Assembly: GCA_002389705.1 (NCBI GenBank)
Contig: DGQJ01000085.1
Coordinates: 4,589 to 11,092, forward strand
Direction of reading: 5' to 3'
From: Bacteroidales bacterium UBA4417
GTDB taxonomy: Bacteria; Bacteroidota; Bacteroidia; Bacteroidales; UBA4417
Length of the DNA stretch: 6,504 bases
The notes under the pieces were generated by a model. It worked only from the letters and a program-made list of their open reading frames with translations. It was not told the origin of the DNA and searched no databases. The stretch's first letter is position 1. The number at the start of each line of letters is the position of its first letter. The position numbers were made by a program, and so were the translations under genes. This document shows positions 1 through 6,228 of the stretch, in pieces.

Positions 1-785
1 AGGAAGCCTCCCACCACGGCAAATACAGTTTCGAAACTTAAAATGATAGTAGCATACGCCGGATGAACATGCTGCTGTGCAACCACCTGCAACGTATATG
101 CAATACCTACCGATAAAAATCCACCATAAAGTAACGGGATGGCAGCCTGAAATATGGATTCAATAGTTATTTTTTCGAACATGCCTGCCGTGGCAAGGCT
201 TAACAGGCCACAAACTGCGAACTGCAATGCCGACAAGGGCAGCGCCGCATGTGTATCAACCAGTTTATTGATCAGTTGTACATGTGCTGCCCAAAATATC
301 GCGCTCACCAGGATCAGGATATCTCCTTTTTGTAAGGTGAGCGGCCCGTTTATGGTTAGCAGGTATAACCCGGAAAGGGCTATAAAAGCGCCTGCCCAAA
401 TCAGTTTTGTGATATGCTGGCCGATAAATACGCCAATGAGCGGTACCAGGATTACATAGAAACCAGTAATAAAACCGGCTTTCCCGGCTTCGGTATAAAC
501 CATTCCTGCTTGTTGCAACGAAGCCCCGATAAAAAGAACCGTACCGGCAAGCAGGCTGCCTCCAATAATATTGCCGGTTTTTTTAACAGGACTTTTCTGT
601 TTGTATTTCTGCCACAAGATCAGTGGCAGCAGTGATGCACTTCCCAATAAAAACCGTATGCCGTTAAATGTAAACGGACCCATAAATTCCATACCTGCAC
701 GCTGGGCTACAAAGGCAAAACCCCAGATTGCTGATGTTATCCATAACATTAAAATGGCACCACGATTGTAAACTCCTTTTTGCAT
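1..785 (-). CDS. EamA/DMT family transporter, 3' end cut off by window edge
   Basis: This is a probable inner-membrane permease of the drug/metabolite transporter superfamily; the substrate cannot be read from sequence. Translating the minus strand from the ATG at 785-783 gives 261 uninterrupted codons to the left edge, starting MQKGVYNRGAILMLWITSAI. EamA hallmarks are visible. The first helix carries an AIWGFAFVAQRAGM stretch (residues 19-32). The signature SLQQAGMVYTEAGKAGFITG lies at 89-108, where family members typically have 'gL.yTsa..agfi'. The repeat-2 segment LSFETVFAVVGGF at 249-261 corresponds to the family's 'SLEsvfaal.g'. Hydrophobic segments fall at about 9-27, 38-58, 75-93, 103-121, 129-146, 153-171, 185-203, 213-236 and 243-261, so nine of the usual ten helices are present. 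Relatives have roughly 290-300 residues, so only the C-terminal tail should be missing. The start is supported by a canonical promoter about 20 bases upstream and by the normal distance to helix 1. It is transcribed divergently from pepE. Confidence 0.9.
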   Translation of the reverse strand, partial: MQKGVYNRGAILMLWITSAIWGFAFVAQRAGMEFMGPFTFNGIRFLLGSASLLPLILWQKYKQKSPVKKTGNIIGGSLLAGTVLFIGASLQQAGMVYTEAGKAGFITGFYVILVPLIGVFIGQHITKLIWAGAFIALSGLYLLTINGPLTLQKGDILILVSAIFWAAHVQLINKLVDTHAALPLSALQFAVCGLLSLATAGMFEKITIESIFQAAIPLLYGGFLSVGIAYTLQVVAQQHVHPAYATIILSFETVFAVVGGF

Positions 786-803
786 TGCAATTATTTATGC
801 GGA

Positions 804-834
804 CAAAATTAGAGGTTTAAGCTGCTAATTCAAA
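804..834 (-). promoter_or_regulatory. Bacteroidota-type promoter for the EamA transporter gene
   Basis: On the minus strand a TTTG (-33 element, plus-strand caaa at 831-834) is followed after exactly 19 bases by TAATTTTG (plus-strand caaaatta at 804-811). This is a full match to the Bacteroidota consensus TTTG-N19-21-TAnnTTTG. Transcription would start near 797-800, giving a short leader of roughly 12-15 bases before the ATG at 785. No Shine-Dalgarno sequence is seen, which is usual in this phylum. Confidence 0.7.
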
Positions 835-941
835 AGTTAAGACAGTCAAAATACGTTTTCCAACTTTTAAATTGATTGTACATTTATTAATCTATAGTTT
901 CATCAGAATACTCAAAGGTATGCAGTTGTTTATTGGTGTTA

Positions 942-965
942 ATCCGGAGATAAATTCATCCGGAT
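942..965. repeat. Perfect 7-bp inverted repeat (hairpin 1)
   Basis: ATCCGGA at 942-948 is mirrored exactly by TCCGGAT at 959-965, with a 10-base AT-rich loop. Neither strand shows a T-run immediately after it, so an intrinsic terminator is unlikely. It could be a protein-binding dyad or an RNA stem in a long leader. Confidence 0.5.
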
Positions 966-975
966 AGCAGCTATA

Positions 976-1021
976 ATCAGGAGAATAGTTTTAAATCCTA
1001 CCTGAATTGATTTCTCCTGAT
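976..1021. repeat. Perfect 10-bp inverted repeat (hairpin 2)
   Basis: ATCAGGAGAA at 976-985 is the exact reverse complement of TTCTCCTGAT at 1012-1021, with a 26-base loop. The loop contains cctga at 1001-1005, which could compete with the right arm for pairing to tcagg at 977-981. No T-run follows on the plus strand. The role is unknown: operator dyad, non-coding RNA stem or remnant of a repeat element. Confidence 0.55.
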
Positions 1022-1043
1022 CAATCTTAAGGCATGCCCCAAA

Positions 1044-1099
1044 ACCTTTCACCTTTCACCTTAAACCTAACATCATACATCCCACATCTTACATCTTTC
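1044..1099. repeat. Eight tandem degenerate heptamers (consensus AYCTTWC)
   Basis: The 56 bases divide without gaps into eight 7-base units: acctttc, acctttc, accttaa, acctaac, atcatac, atcccac, atcttac, atctttc. Every unit begins with A, then C or T, then C. The first four share 'acc' and the last four share 'atc', suggesting two sub-families. The tract is strongly strand-biased, with pyrimidine-rich units and no G on the plus strand. It ends about 28 bases upstream of the pepE -7 box. Confidence 0.6.
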
Positions 1100-1127
1100 C
1101 CCTGCTCTCAACATAAAACAAAACCAT

Positions 1128-1135
1128 TACCTTTG
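1128..1135 (+). promoter_or_regulatory. Putative -7 promoter box for pepE
   Basis: TACCTTTG matches TAnnTTTG exactly and is followed by cgcc, a common context for Bacteroidota starts. No TTTG is found 19-21 bases upstream, so the -33 element is degenerate. Transcription would begin around 1140-1143, leaving a leader of about 12-15 bases with no Shine-Dalgarno sequence. Confidence 0.5.
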
Positions 1136-1154
1136 CGCCAAAATAGTCAATAAA

Positions 1155-1862
1155 ATGAAACTGTTATTATTAAGCAATTCCACCAATCCCGGCGAGGATT
1201 ACCTGGGCTGGCCCCGCGTAATTCTGGCTGATTTTATACGGGAAAATAACCTGAAATCCTGTCTTTTTGTTCCTTATGCCGGGGTAACCGTTAGCTGGGA
1301 TGATTACACAAGCCGCGTGAGCGATGTGTTTAGTCTCTGGGAATGCAATGTTCAGTCGGTACACAAGGTAGCTGATCCTGTTATTGCGATACAGCAGGCT
1401 GAATGCATCGTGGTAGGCGGAGGTAATACTTTCAGGCTGGTTCAGATGATGCACGACACCGGTATTATGGAAGCTATCAGGGGAAAAGTAATTGCGGGCA
1501 CACCTTTTATCGGCTGGAGCGCCGGATCCAATGTGGCCTGTCCAAGCCTGCGCACCACCAACGATATGCCCGTCATTCAGCCATCGTCATTTTTAACACT
1601 CAACCTGGTTCGTTTCCAGATAAACCCGCATTACCTGGATGCCAATCCCGAAGGACATGGAGGCGAAACACGCGAACAAAGGATCAACGAATTCCAGGCG
1701 CTGAATCCTGAAGTGGTGGTGGTTGGTTTACGCGAAGCTACCGCGCTGTTACTGGATGGCGATCATTTGCAATTGCTGGGTAAAAAGCCGATGCGTTTAT
1801 TCAAAGCAGGGGAGGAGCCTTTGGAATTATTCCCCGGCGATGACCTGAAGTTTTTACTCTGA
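1155..1862 (+). CDS. pepE: Peptidase E (alpha-aspartyl dipeptidase, family S51)
   Basis: This cytosolic dipeptidase hydrolyses dipeptides with N-terminal aspartate (Asp-X). The 235-residue product is close to the roughly 229 residues of the enterobacterial enzyme and aligns with it along its length, from the opening LLLLSNST to the closing FKAGEE. Catalytic residues align with a constant offset of two. The nucleophile Ser122 lies in GWSAGSN (Salmonella Ser120). His159 lies in QINPHY (His157), Glu194 in GLREAT (Glu192) and Asp137 in RTTNDMP (Asp135). The VVGGGNTF strand-turn at 86-93 and the PEGHGGETREQRI segment at 165-177 are also conserved. The start is fixed by homology at the first residue and by the -7 box upstream. 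The gene stands alone, divergent from the EamA gene and convergent with the barrel gene, so it is probably monocistronic. All active-site residues are present, so it is presumably functional. Confidence 0.96.
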   Translation: MKLLLLSNSTNPGEDYLGWPRVILADFIRENNLKSCLFVPYAGVTVSWDDYTSRVSDVFSLWECNVQSVHKVADPVIAIQQAECIVVGGGNTFRLVQMMHDTGIMEAIRGKVIAGTPFIGWSAGSNVACPSLRTTNDMPVIQPSSFLTLNLVRFQINPHYLDANPEGHGGETREQRINEFQALNPEVVVVGLREATALLLDGDHLQLLGKKPMRLFKAGEEPLELFPGDDLKFLL

Positions 1863-1886
1863 TATTTGAATTGGATTATAATTAAA

Positions 1887-1926
1887 AAGCGCAGAAAGCC
1901 AGGATGAACTCCGGTATTCTGCGCTT
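1887..1926. terminator. Bidirectional intrinsic terminator between pepE and the beta-barrel gene
   Basis: AAGCGCAGAA at 1887-1896 pairs perfectly with TTCTGCGCTT at 1917-1926, making a 10-bp stem. The 20-base loop can pair further (cc/gg pairs around 1899-1903 and 1911-1914). The stem is flanked by A-run aaaaa (1884-1888) on the left and a T/C-rich run on the right (tctcttttctct). Read on the minus strand, the stem runs into TTTTTAATTATAAT, the better T-tract. It lies 25 bases after the pepE stop and 68 bases after the barrel-gene stop, so it can serve both convergent genes. Confidence 0.75.
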
Positions 1927-1993
1927 CTCTTTTCTCTGATTCCCTTAATTCGCTGGAAATCAAATACACAGGCTATGGCTTGAAATGTTATGT

Positions 1994-2434
1994 TTATTTA
2001 CCGAACCTGAACCTTACGTTTAAACCAAATGAATCGGCTCCGAAATTTGTTTCTTCAACAATCCATAGGGTAGGACGCCAGTCAGCACCGATCGAAATTG
2101 GTACGCTGTTGAATTTATATTCAAGTCCGATTTCACCGCAAACACCCAACCAGAAGTCATCCCCGATGTATGTAGTTGGCCCGGCGCCCAGGTACCAGTT
2201 AAAGGCTTCTCCGCCAAGTGGTTTGTAAACGAAATCCCACAAAGCATCAATACCCACTCCACCGCTGTAAAACCCAAGATCGGCGTGAATTCTGCCTATT
2301 TTGGATCCAAAAACGCCATCAAGCGCAGCGCCACCGGCACCATTAGTTCCTCCGAAGCGTACCCCTATTTCCTGAGCATTCACAAAAATTGCTGTTGTAA
2401 AAACAAAGATGAATGTAATGAATAATTTTTTCAT
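1994..2434 (-). CDS. Small secreted outer-membrane beta-barrel protein
   Basis: This 146-residue protein is most likely a small outer-membrane barrel of unknown function. Residues 1-20 form a clear Sec signal peptide: MKK, a hydrophobic core at 4-18, and VNA before QE, with cleavage predicted after Ala20. The mature part (about 126 residues) is rich in glycine and aromatics and has alternating hydrophobic/polar stretches with turns. Examples are the WYLGAGP segment at 80-86, the EIGLEYKF strand at 101-108, the ISIGADWRPTLWIV strand at 113-126 and the final FGLNVRFRFGK. I count about seven or eight possible strands, compatible with a small OmpX/OmpA-type eight-stranded barrel but on the short side. 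A single cysteine (Cys99) lies inside the mature domain, and there is no lipobox. It is divergent from guaA and convergent with pepE, so the context gives no function. A soluble periplasmic beta-protein is the alternative. Confidence 0.8.
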   Translation of the reverse strand: MKKLFITFIFVFTTAIFVNAQEIGVRFGGTNGAGGAALDGVFGSKIGRIHADLGFYSGGVGIDALWDFVYKPLGGEAFNWYLGAGPTTYIGDDFWLGVCGEIGLEYKFNSVPISIGADWRPTLWIVEETNFGADSFGLNVRFRFGK

Positions 2435-2477
2435 AGCAAAAGAGTTTTGTTTGTATTTATTTTAGTTTCTGATAGCA

Positions 2478-2485
2478 CAAATATA
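2478..2485 (-). promoter_or_regulatory. Putative -7 promoter box for the beta-barrel gene
   Basis: The minus strand reads TATATTTG here (plus-strand caaatata), an exact TAnnTTTG match 43 bases upstream of the start codon. No TTTG is present 19-21 bases further upstream, so only the -7 half of the promoter is supported. The implied leader is about 35-40 bases, AT-rich, without a Shine-Dalgarno sequence. Confidence 0.45.
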
Positions 2486-2541
2486 GTTGAAATCGGGATA
2501 AGCAGCCGGATAGAAGCTATTAATTTTAGTAAGCGTGTATT

Positions 2542-2575
2542 TTTGATGCTACATCCTACAATCTTTTTATCTTTG
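2542..2575 (+). promoter_or_regulatory. Putative guaA promoter, -7 box four bases before the start codon
   Basis: TATCTTTG at 2568-2575 matches TAnnTTTG. A TTTG lies at 2542-2545 with a 22-base spacer, one longer than the usual 19-21. Only cagc (2576-2579) separates the box from the ATG at 2580. If it is used, transcription would begin at or next to the start codon, giving a leaderless or near-leaderless mRNA. No other TAnnTTTG on this strand lies closer in the 2435-2579 intergenic stretch. Confidence 0.5.
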
Positions 2576-2579
2576 CAGC

Positions 2580-4109
2580 ATGCACGAAACAATTCTGATT
2601 CTCGATTTTGGTTCACAGTATACTCAGCTCATTGCCAGGCGTATACGTGAACTTAATGTGTATTGCGAAATACATCCGTTTAACCATATTCCTGAGCTCG
2701 GCGATCATATCAAAGGCGTTATTCTTTCGGGAAGCCCGTTTTCAGTAAGAGACAAAAACGCACCTTCACCCGACCTTTCGGGTATCAGGGGCCGATTCCC
2801 GTTGCTGGGCGTTTGCTACGGTGCTCAGTATTTGTCAACCATTGACCAGGGAACTGTGGCTCCTTCAAAAATCAGGGAATATGGCCGGGCCAATCTTTCG
2901 TTTATCGATCATCACAGTGACCTGGTGCGTGGAATGACCGATGGCGGGCAGGTATGGATGAGTCATGGCGACACCATACTCGAAATACCCGGAAAATATA
3001 AAATCATTGCCAGTACACCCGATGTGAAAGTGGCTGGTTTCAGTATTGAAGGAGAACCCACTTATGGAATCCAGTTTCATCCCGAGGTATATCACAGCGT
3101 TGATGGAACCATACTGCTGCGGAATTTTATGGTTGATATATGCGGCTGTAGCCAGGACTGGACTCCCCTTGCTTTTGTTGAAACAGCAGTTGCTGAATTG
3201 CAAAGCCAGTTGGGCTCAGATAAGGTTGTACTCGGACTTTCAGGCGGTGTCGACAGCACGGTTGCTGCCGTTTTGCTTCACAAAGCCATCGGAAAGCAAT
3301 TGTACTGCATTTTTGTGGATAACGGGCTTTTGCGTAAAGATGAGTTTCAATCTGTACTCGATTCGTACCAACACATGGGGTTGAATGTGAAAGGAGTTGA
3401 TGCAGGCAAACAGTTTCTGGATGCACTCAAAGGAATTACTGAACCAGAAGCAAAGCGAAAAGCAATCGGGCGTACGTTTATCGAAGTATTTGATGCCGAA
3501 GCTAAACGCATCGAAAATGTGAAATGGCTGGCCCAGGGAACCATTTATCCCGACGTTATTGAATCGGTTTCGGTAAAAGGTCCTTCGGCAACCATCAAAA
3601 GTCATCACAATGTTGGCGGTTTGCCCGACTTCATGAAACTGAAGGTAGTTGAACCACTGAAAAGCCTGTTTAAAGATGAAGTCCGCCGTGTTGGTAATAC
3701 ACTTCGTATAGATCCGAATATCCTGAACCGTCACCCTTTCCCCGGCCCGGGCCTGGGAATCAGGATACTTAGCGATGTAACAGCCGAAAAGGTTTCTATT
3801 TTGCAGGAAGCTGATGCTGTTTTTGTTAACGGGCTCAAAAACTATGGCTTATACGATAAAGTGTGGCAGGCCGGAACCATGTTATTGCCGGTACAGTCGG
3901 TAGGCGTAATGGGCGACGAACGCACTTACGAAAATGTGGTTGCACTCAGGGCTGTAACCTCTACCGATGGAATGACTGCCGATTGGGCGCAACTTCCTTA
4001 CGATTTCCTGGCTACCGTTTCGAGCGAAATTATCAACAAGGTGAAGGGAATCAACCGTGTGGTTTATGATATCAGTTCAAAGCCACCTGCTACTATTGAA
4101 TGGGAATAA
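2580..4109 (+). CDS. guaA: GMP synthase (glutamine-hydrolysing)
   Basis: This cytosolic enzyme makes GMP from XMP, ATP and glutamine in the last step of guanine nucleotide synthesis. The product is 509 residues, near the roughly 510-525 of the family, and all landmarks are intact. The N-terminal class I glutamine amidotransferase domain (about 1-190) opens with [17 protein letters not shown]. It has its nucleophile Cys79 in GVCYGAQ and its partner residues His167 and Glu169 in QFHPEV. The ATP-pyrophosphatase domain (about 200-385) has the PP-loop SGGVDS at 221-226 and the segment [10 protein letters not shown] at 320-329. The C-terminal dimerisation/XMP-binding domain has [12 protein letters not shown] at 385-396 and ends in KPPATIEWE. 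The ATG start gives the family's normal N-terminus only five residues before the first beta strand. It is divergent from the barrel gene and is followed after 120 bases by the co-directional LysM gene. No purine riboswitch is recognisable upstream. Confidence 0.98.
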   Translation: MHETILILDFGSQYTQLIARRIRELNVYCEIHPFNHIPELGDHIKGVILSGSPFSVRDKNAPSPDLSGIRGRFPLLGVCYGAQYLSTIDQGTVAPSKIREYGRANLSFIDHHSDLVRGMTDGGQVWMSHGDTILEIPGKYKIIASTPDVKVAGFSIEGEPTYGIQFHPEVYHSVDGTILLRNFMVDICGCSQDWTPLAFVETAVAELQSQLGSDKVVLGLSGGVDSTVAAVLLHKAIGKQLYCIFVDNGLLRKDEFQSVLDSYQHMGLNVKGVDAGKQFLDALKGITEPEAKRKAIGRTFIEVFDAEAKRIENVKWLAQGTIYPDVIESVSVKGPSATIKSHHNVGGLPDFMKLKVVEPLKSLFKDEVRRVGNTLRIDPNILNRHPFPGPGLGIRILSDVTAEKVSILQEADAVFVNGLKNYGLYDKVWQAGTMLLPVQSVGVMGDERTYENVVALRAVTSTDGMTADWAQLPYDFLATVSSEIINKVKGINRVVYDISSKPPATIEWE

Positions 4110-4122
4110 TACAACAGGCAAA

Positions 4123-4145
4123 GGCTTCATCCTGATGAAATAGCC
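4123..4145 (+). terminator. Weak hairpin after guaA, possible terminator or processing site
   Basis: GGC at 4123-4125 plus TTCAT at 4126-4130 pair with ATGAA at 4135-4139 plus GCC at 4143-4145. The loop is cctg and three bases bulge on the right side. It begins 14 bases after the guaA stop codon. No T-run follows directly; the next short one is at 4162-4165. It may attenuate rather than stop transcription into the LysM gene. Confidence 0.3.
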
Positions 4146-4183
4146 CCGATGCAATAATTCATTTTACCGCTCAGGATTTTACT

Positions 4184-4191
4184 TACTTTTA
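4184..4191 (+). promoter_or_regulatory. Possible degenerate -7 box for the LysM gene
   Basis: TACTTTTA matches TAnnTTTG at all but the last position and lies 38 bases before the ATG at 4230. No -33 TTTG is found at the right distance. It suggests the LysM gene could have its own promoter instead of depending on guaA readthrough, but the match is weak. Confidence 0.3.
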
Positions 4192-4229
4192 CCACTGGTA
4201 CTGCTTCAATATTTCTAACAACCATTGTC

Positions 4230-6167
4230 ATGCGCTTTCGTGTGTTTTCTTTGATCCTGATTGTTGCCAGTTTGCTGGTTAACCATGCAAATGCCCAGGA
4301 TGTTGCAATAAAGCGATCATCAGTAATTGAGAACTATAAGGGCAAACCCTATTACATCCATTTTGTAAAACAGGGCGAAACACTTTCAGGCATATCAAAG
4401 GCTTATAATGTTACCATCGAGGAACTCAATGCCGATAATCCTGCACTCGATAAAGGATTAAAGGCTGATATGGTGTTAAAAATTCCGCAGAAAGCGCAGA
4501 TGGAAGTTCCCGAAATTGATGTTCCGAAAAAGGAAAACACTGCCGTTAAACCAAAAACCGATAAGCCTGAAGCAACAGCTAAACCGCAGGCTGATCCTGG
4601 GTATATTATTTACCAGGTGAAAAAGCAGGAAACGCTTTATGGTATCTCGAAACAGTTTAATGTTACCGTGGATGATATTCTGAAAATGAATCCGGGTTTC
4701 GATTCGCTGAAAGCGGGAATGGATATTAAGATCCCTAAGAAAAAGACTGCTGATAACGTAAATAAAACTGAAGCCAAAGCACCCGAAACCAAAACCGAAG
4801 CTATTGCAAAACCAGCTGCAGCACAGGATGAAATTTTGGTTAAAAGCGGTGAAACCCTATACAGTATTGCTAAAAATAATAACACTTCCATCGATAACCT
4901 GATCGATCTGAATCCGCAACTAAAAGATGGCCTTAAAGCCGGCATGGTTTTAAAGTTGCATAAACCTGTCGTTAACGGCAGCGCAAAGCCTGATATCAGG
5001 ACCGAAACCTCTGCAGACATAAAGCCTGTAGTTCCCTCAAATTGTTACAGTGCTTCTAATCTAAATAAAACTTACAACATTGCCCTGCTGCTGCCGTTTC
5101 TGCTCGACGAAGCTTCCGATGTGCTCGAAGCTCCCGAATTAAAAAAGACTTCAGATTTTGAGAATTTTAATTACTTTCAGTTTTATGCCGGTTTTATGCT
5201 TGCCGCCGATTCGCTCGAAAAATATGGTCTGCAGGCAAATATCCAGGTGTTGGACGCAGATAAATTAAATGATACCTTAACCATCCGCCAGGCATTGCGC
5301 AAGCCAGGTATGGATAAAATGAACCTGATGGTAGGGCCGGTGTATGCAAACTCTTTTGCTGTGGCAGCCCGCTATGCGCGTAAACACGAAATCGGCATCG
5401 TAAACCCACTCTCGCGCCGCGAAAATATTGTTGATGGGAATCCTTACGTATTTAAAGCGCAGGTTTCGGCAGCCGGGATTGCTACTAAACTAACAGCATT
5501 TATTGCTGATCATTATCCCAATGCCAACATCATATCGGTGCGTAACGACGCCAAAGAGTATAAAGCTGCCGCCGACCAGTTTGAGGCACAGGTTAAAAGC
5601 CGCATTGCCGCCCATACCCTAAAAGCAAGCCTGCAGACAGCCACTTTTACTACCGATCAGATGGCTGGGATAACGAAAAAAATAAAACCCGGGGTCAAGA
5701 ATATTGTAATCTTCTTCTCAAACAACAAATCCAGCGTTCCCAACTTTGTTTCGCTGTTAAATCCCCGTTCAAAAACAGATGATATTATCCTGGTTGGTAT
5801 GGATGGATGGGAAGATTTTGAACTGGAAACAGAGTTCCTGGTTAACCTGAACTATCACCAGCTTACCTCTTCTTATATCAATTACGACAGTGAGGCTGTG
5901 CGGCAGTTTATTACGCGGTTTCGGAATAAATATGGCGCAGTGCCTGTCTCCGCAAAGCATGCCTTCCTGGGTTACGACCTGGGCTGGTATTTCCTCACTT
6001 CGCTCATGTGGTATGGTGATGATTATTTAAAATGCATACCCGCCAATGCCGGCCATGGGTTACAGTTCAATTTTGACTTTTCAGCCGCTGATAAAAACAA
6101 GGGTTCCCAAAATCAGCATGTTGATATGGTGAAGCTTGTTGATTATAAAATGATGAAAACTGAATAG
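4230..6167 (+). CDS. Exported protein with three LysM domains and a type I periplasmic-binding fold
   Basis: The 645-residue product carries a signal peptide (residues 1-22, MRFRVF then a hydrophobic core, ending HANA before Q23) and no lipobox, so it should be free in the periplasm or peptidoglycan-bound. Three LysM modules follow at about 42-86, 127-169 and 202-244. Each has the 'v..gETLygIsk.ynvt...l...NP.l..GLkaGm.lkIP' pattern; the first begins HFVKQGETLSGISK. LysM domains bind N-acetylglucosamine-containing glycans. Lys/Pro/Ala/Thr-rich linkers (about 87-124, 170-199 and 246-272) separate them. From about 281 (TYNIALLLPFLLDE) to the end lies a region resembling the Leu/Ile/Val-binding (type I periplasmic-binding) fold. 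It includes a FYAGFMLAADSLEKYGL helix at 318-334, VGPVYANS at 368-375 and VNPLSRR at 391-397. No ABC permease or ATPase gene is nearby, so a transport role is not supported. An anchored sensor or cell-wall regulator is my inference, by analogy with the C-terminal fold of E. coli LpoA. The signal peptide fixes the start. A possible weak promoter precedes it, 38 bases upstream. Confidence 0.88.
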   Translation: MRFRVFSLILIVASLLVNHANAQDVAIKRSSVIENYKGKPYYIHFVKQGETLSGISKAYNVTIEELNADNPALDKGLKADMVLKIPQKAQMEVPEIDVPKKENTAVKPKTDKPEATAKPQADPGYIIYQVKKQETLYGISKQFNVTVDDILKMNPGFDSLKAGMDIKIPKKKTADNVNKTEAKAPETKTEAIAKPAAAQDEILVKSGETLYSIAKNNNTSIDNLIDLNPQLKDGLKAGMVLKLHKPVVNGSAKPDIRTETSADIKPVVPSNCYSASNLNKTYNIALLLPFLLDEASDVLEAPELKKTSDFENFNYFQFYAGFMLAADSLEKYGLQANIQVLDADKLNDTLTIRQALRKPGMDKMNLMVGPVYANSFAVAARYARKHEIGIVNPLSRRENIVDGNPYVFKAQVSAAGIATKLTAFIADHYPNANIISVRNDAKEYKAAADQFEAQVKSRIAAHTLKASLQTATFTTDQMAGITKKIKPGVKNIVIFFSNNKSSVPNFVSLLNPRSKTDDIILVGMDGWEDFELETEFLVNLNYHQLTSSYINYDSEAVRQFITRFRNKYGAVPVSAKHAFLGYDLGWYFLTSLMWYGDDYLKCIPANAGHGLQFNFDFSAADKNKGSQNQHVDMVKLVDYKMMKTE

Positions 6168-6228
6168 CCTGTTTTTTATTTTTTACCTGGTCGGGATTTA
6201 TACTTATTGCCTGCAGCCCGTTGTCTTT

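Larger units (their letters stand above)
786..1154. other. Divergent intergenic region between EamA transporter gene and pepE
   Basis: No credible gene is seen in these 369 bases on either strand. The left part (786-835) carries the transporter promoter. The segment at about 840-900 is AT-rich with no recognisable motif. Two perfect inverted repeats follow (942-965 and 976-1021), then the 8-bp palindrome GGCATGCC at 1031-1038. Eight in-phase degenerate heptamers occupy 1044-1099, and a -7 box for pepE lies at 1128-1135. Structured DNA is concentrated on the pepE side, outside both core promoters. Confidence 0.8.

Noticed and set aside
154..771. Three overlapping plus-strand reading frames of 66-101 codons
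   Set aside because: They are antisense to the EamA transporter, which is open across the whole stretch and has clear family motifs.
920..967. A 15-codon reading frame (MQLFIGVNPEINSSG) preceded by aaagg in the EamA-pepE intergenic region
   Set aside because: It is too short to judge, overlaps the 942-965 hairpin, has no promoter-like sequence and resembles no leader peptide I know. The aaagg is also not a reliable signal in this phylum.
1044..1099. Heptamer array as a possible CRISPR
   Set aside because: The units are seven bases long, contiguous and degenerate, with no spacers and no cas genes in the window.
2435..2579. Purine-type riboswitch or regulator dyad upstream of guaA
   Set aside because: No conserved junction sequences or strong stems are seen, and the likely start site at the ATG leaves no room for an RNA leader.
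3240..3734. A 164-residue minus-strand reading frame inside guaA
   Set aside because: It lies wholly antisense to a complete, motif-verified guaA and its translation has no recognisable domain; it is a shadow of the coding strand.
4637..5020. A 127-residue hydrophobic minus-strand reading frame
   Set aside because: It is antisense to LysM domains 2-3 and their linkers; its hydrophobic look comes from the complement of Lys/Ala/Asp-rich codons.
6168..6228. T-tracts (6 T, A, 6 T at 6172-6184) after the LysM gene as an intrinsic terminator
   Set aside because: No GC-rich stem precedes them. Only weak 4-bp pairings (such as cggg/cccg) can be drawn in the convergent gap, so I do not call a terminator.
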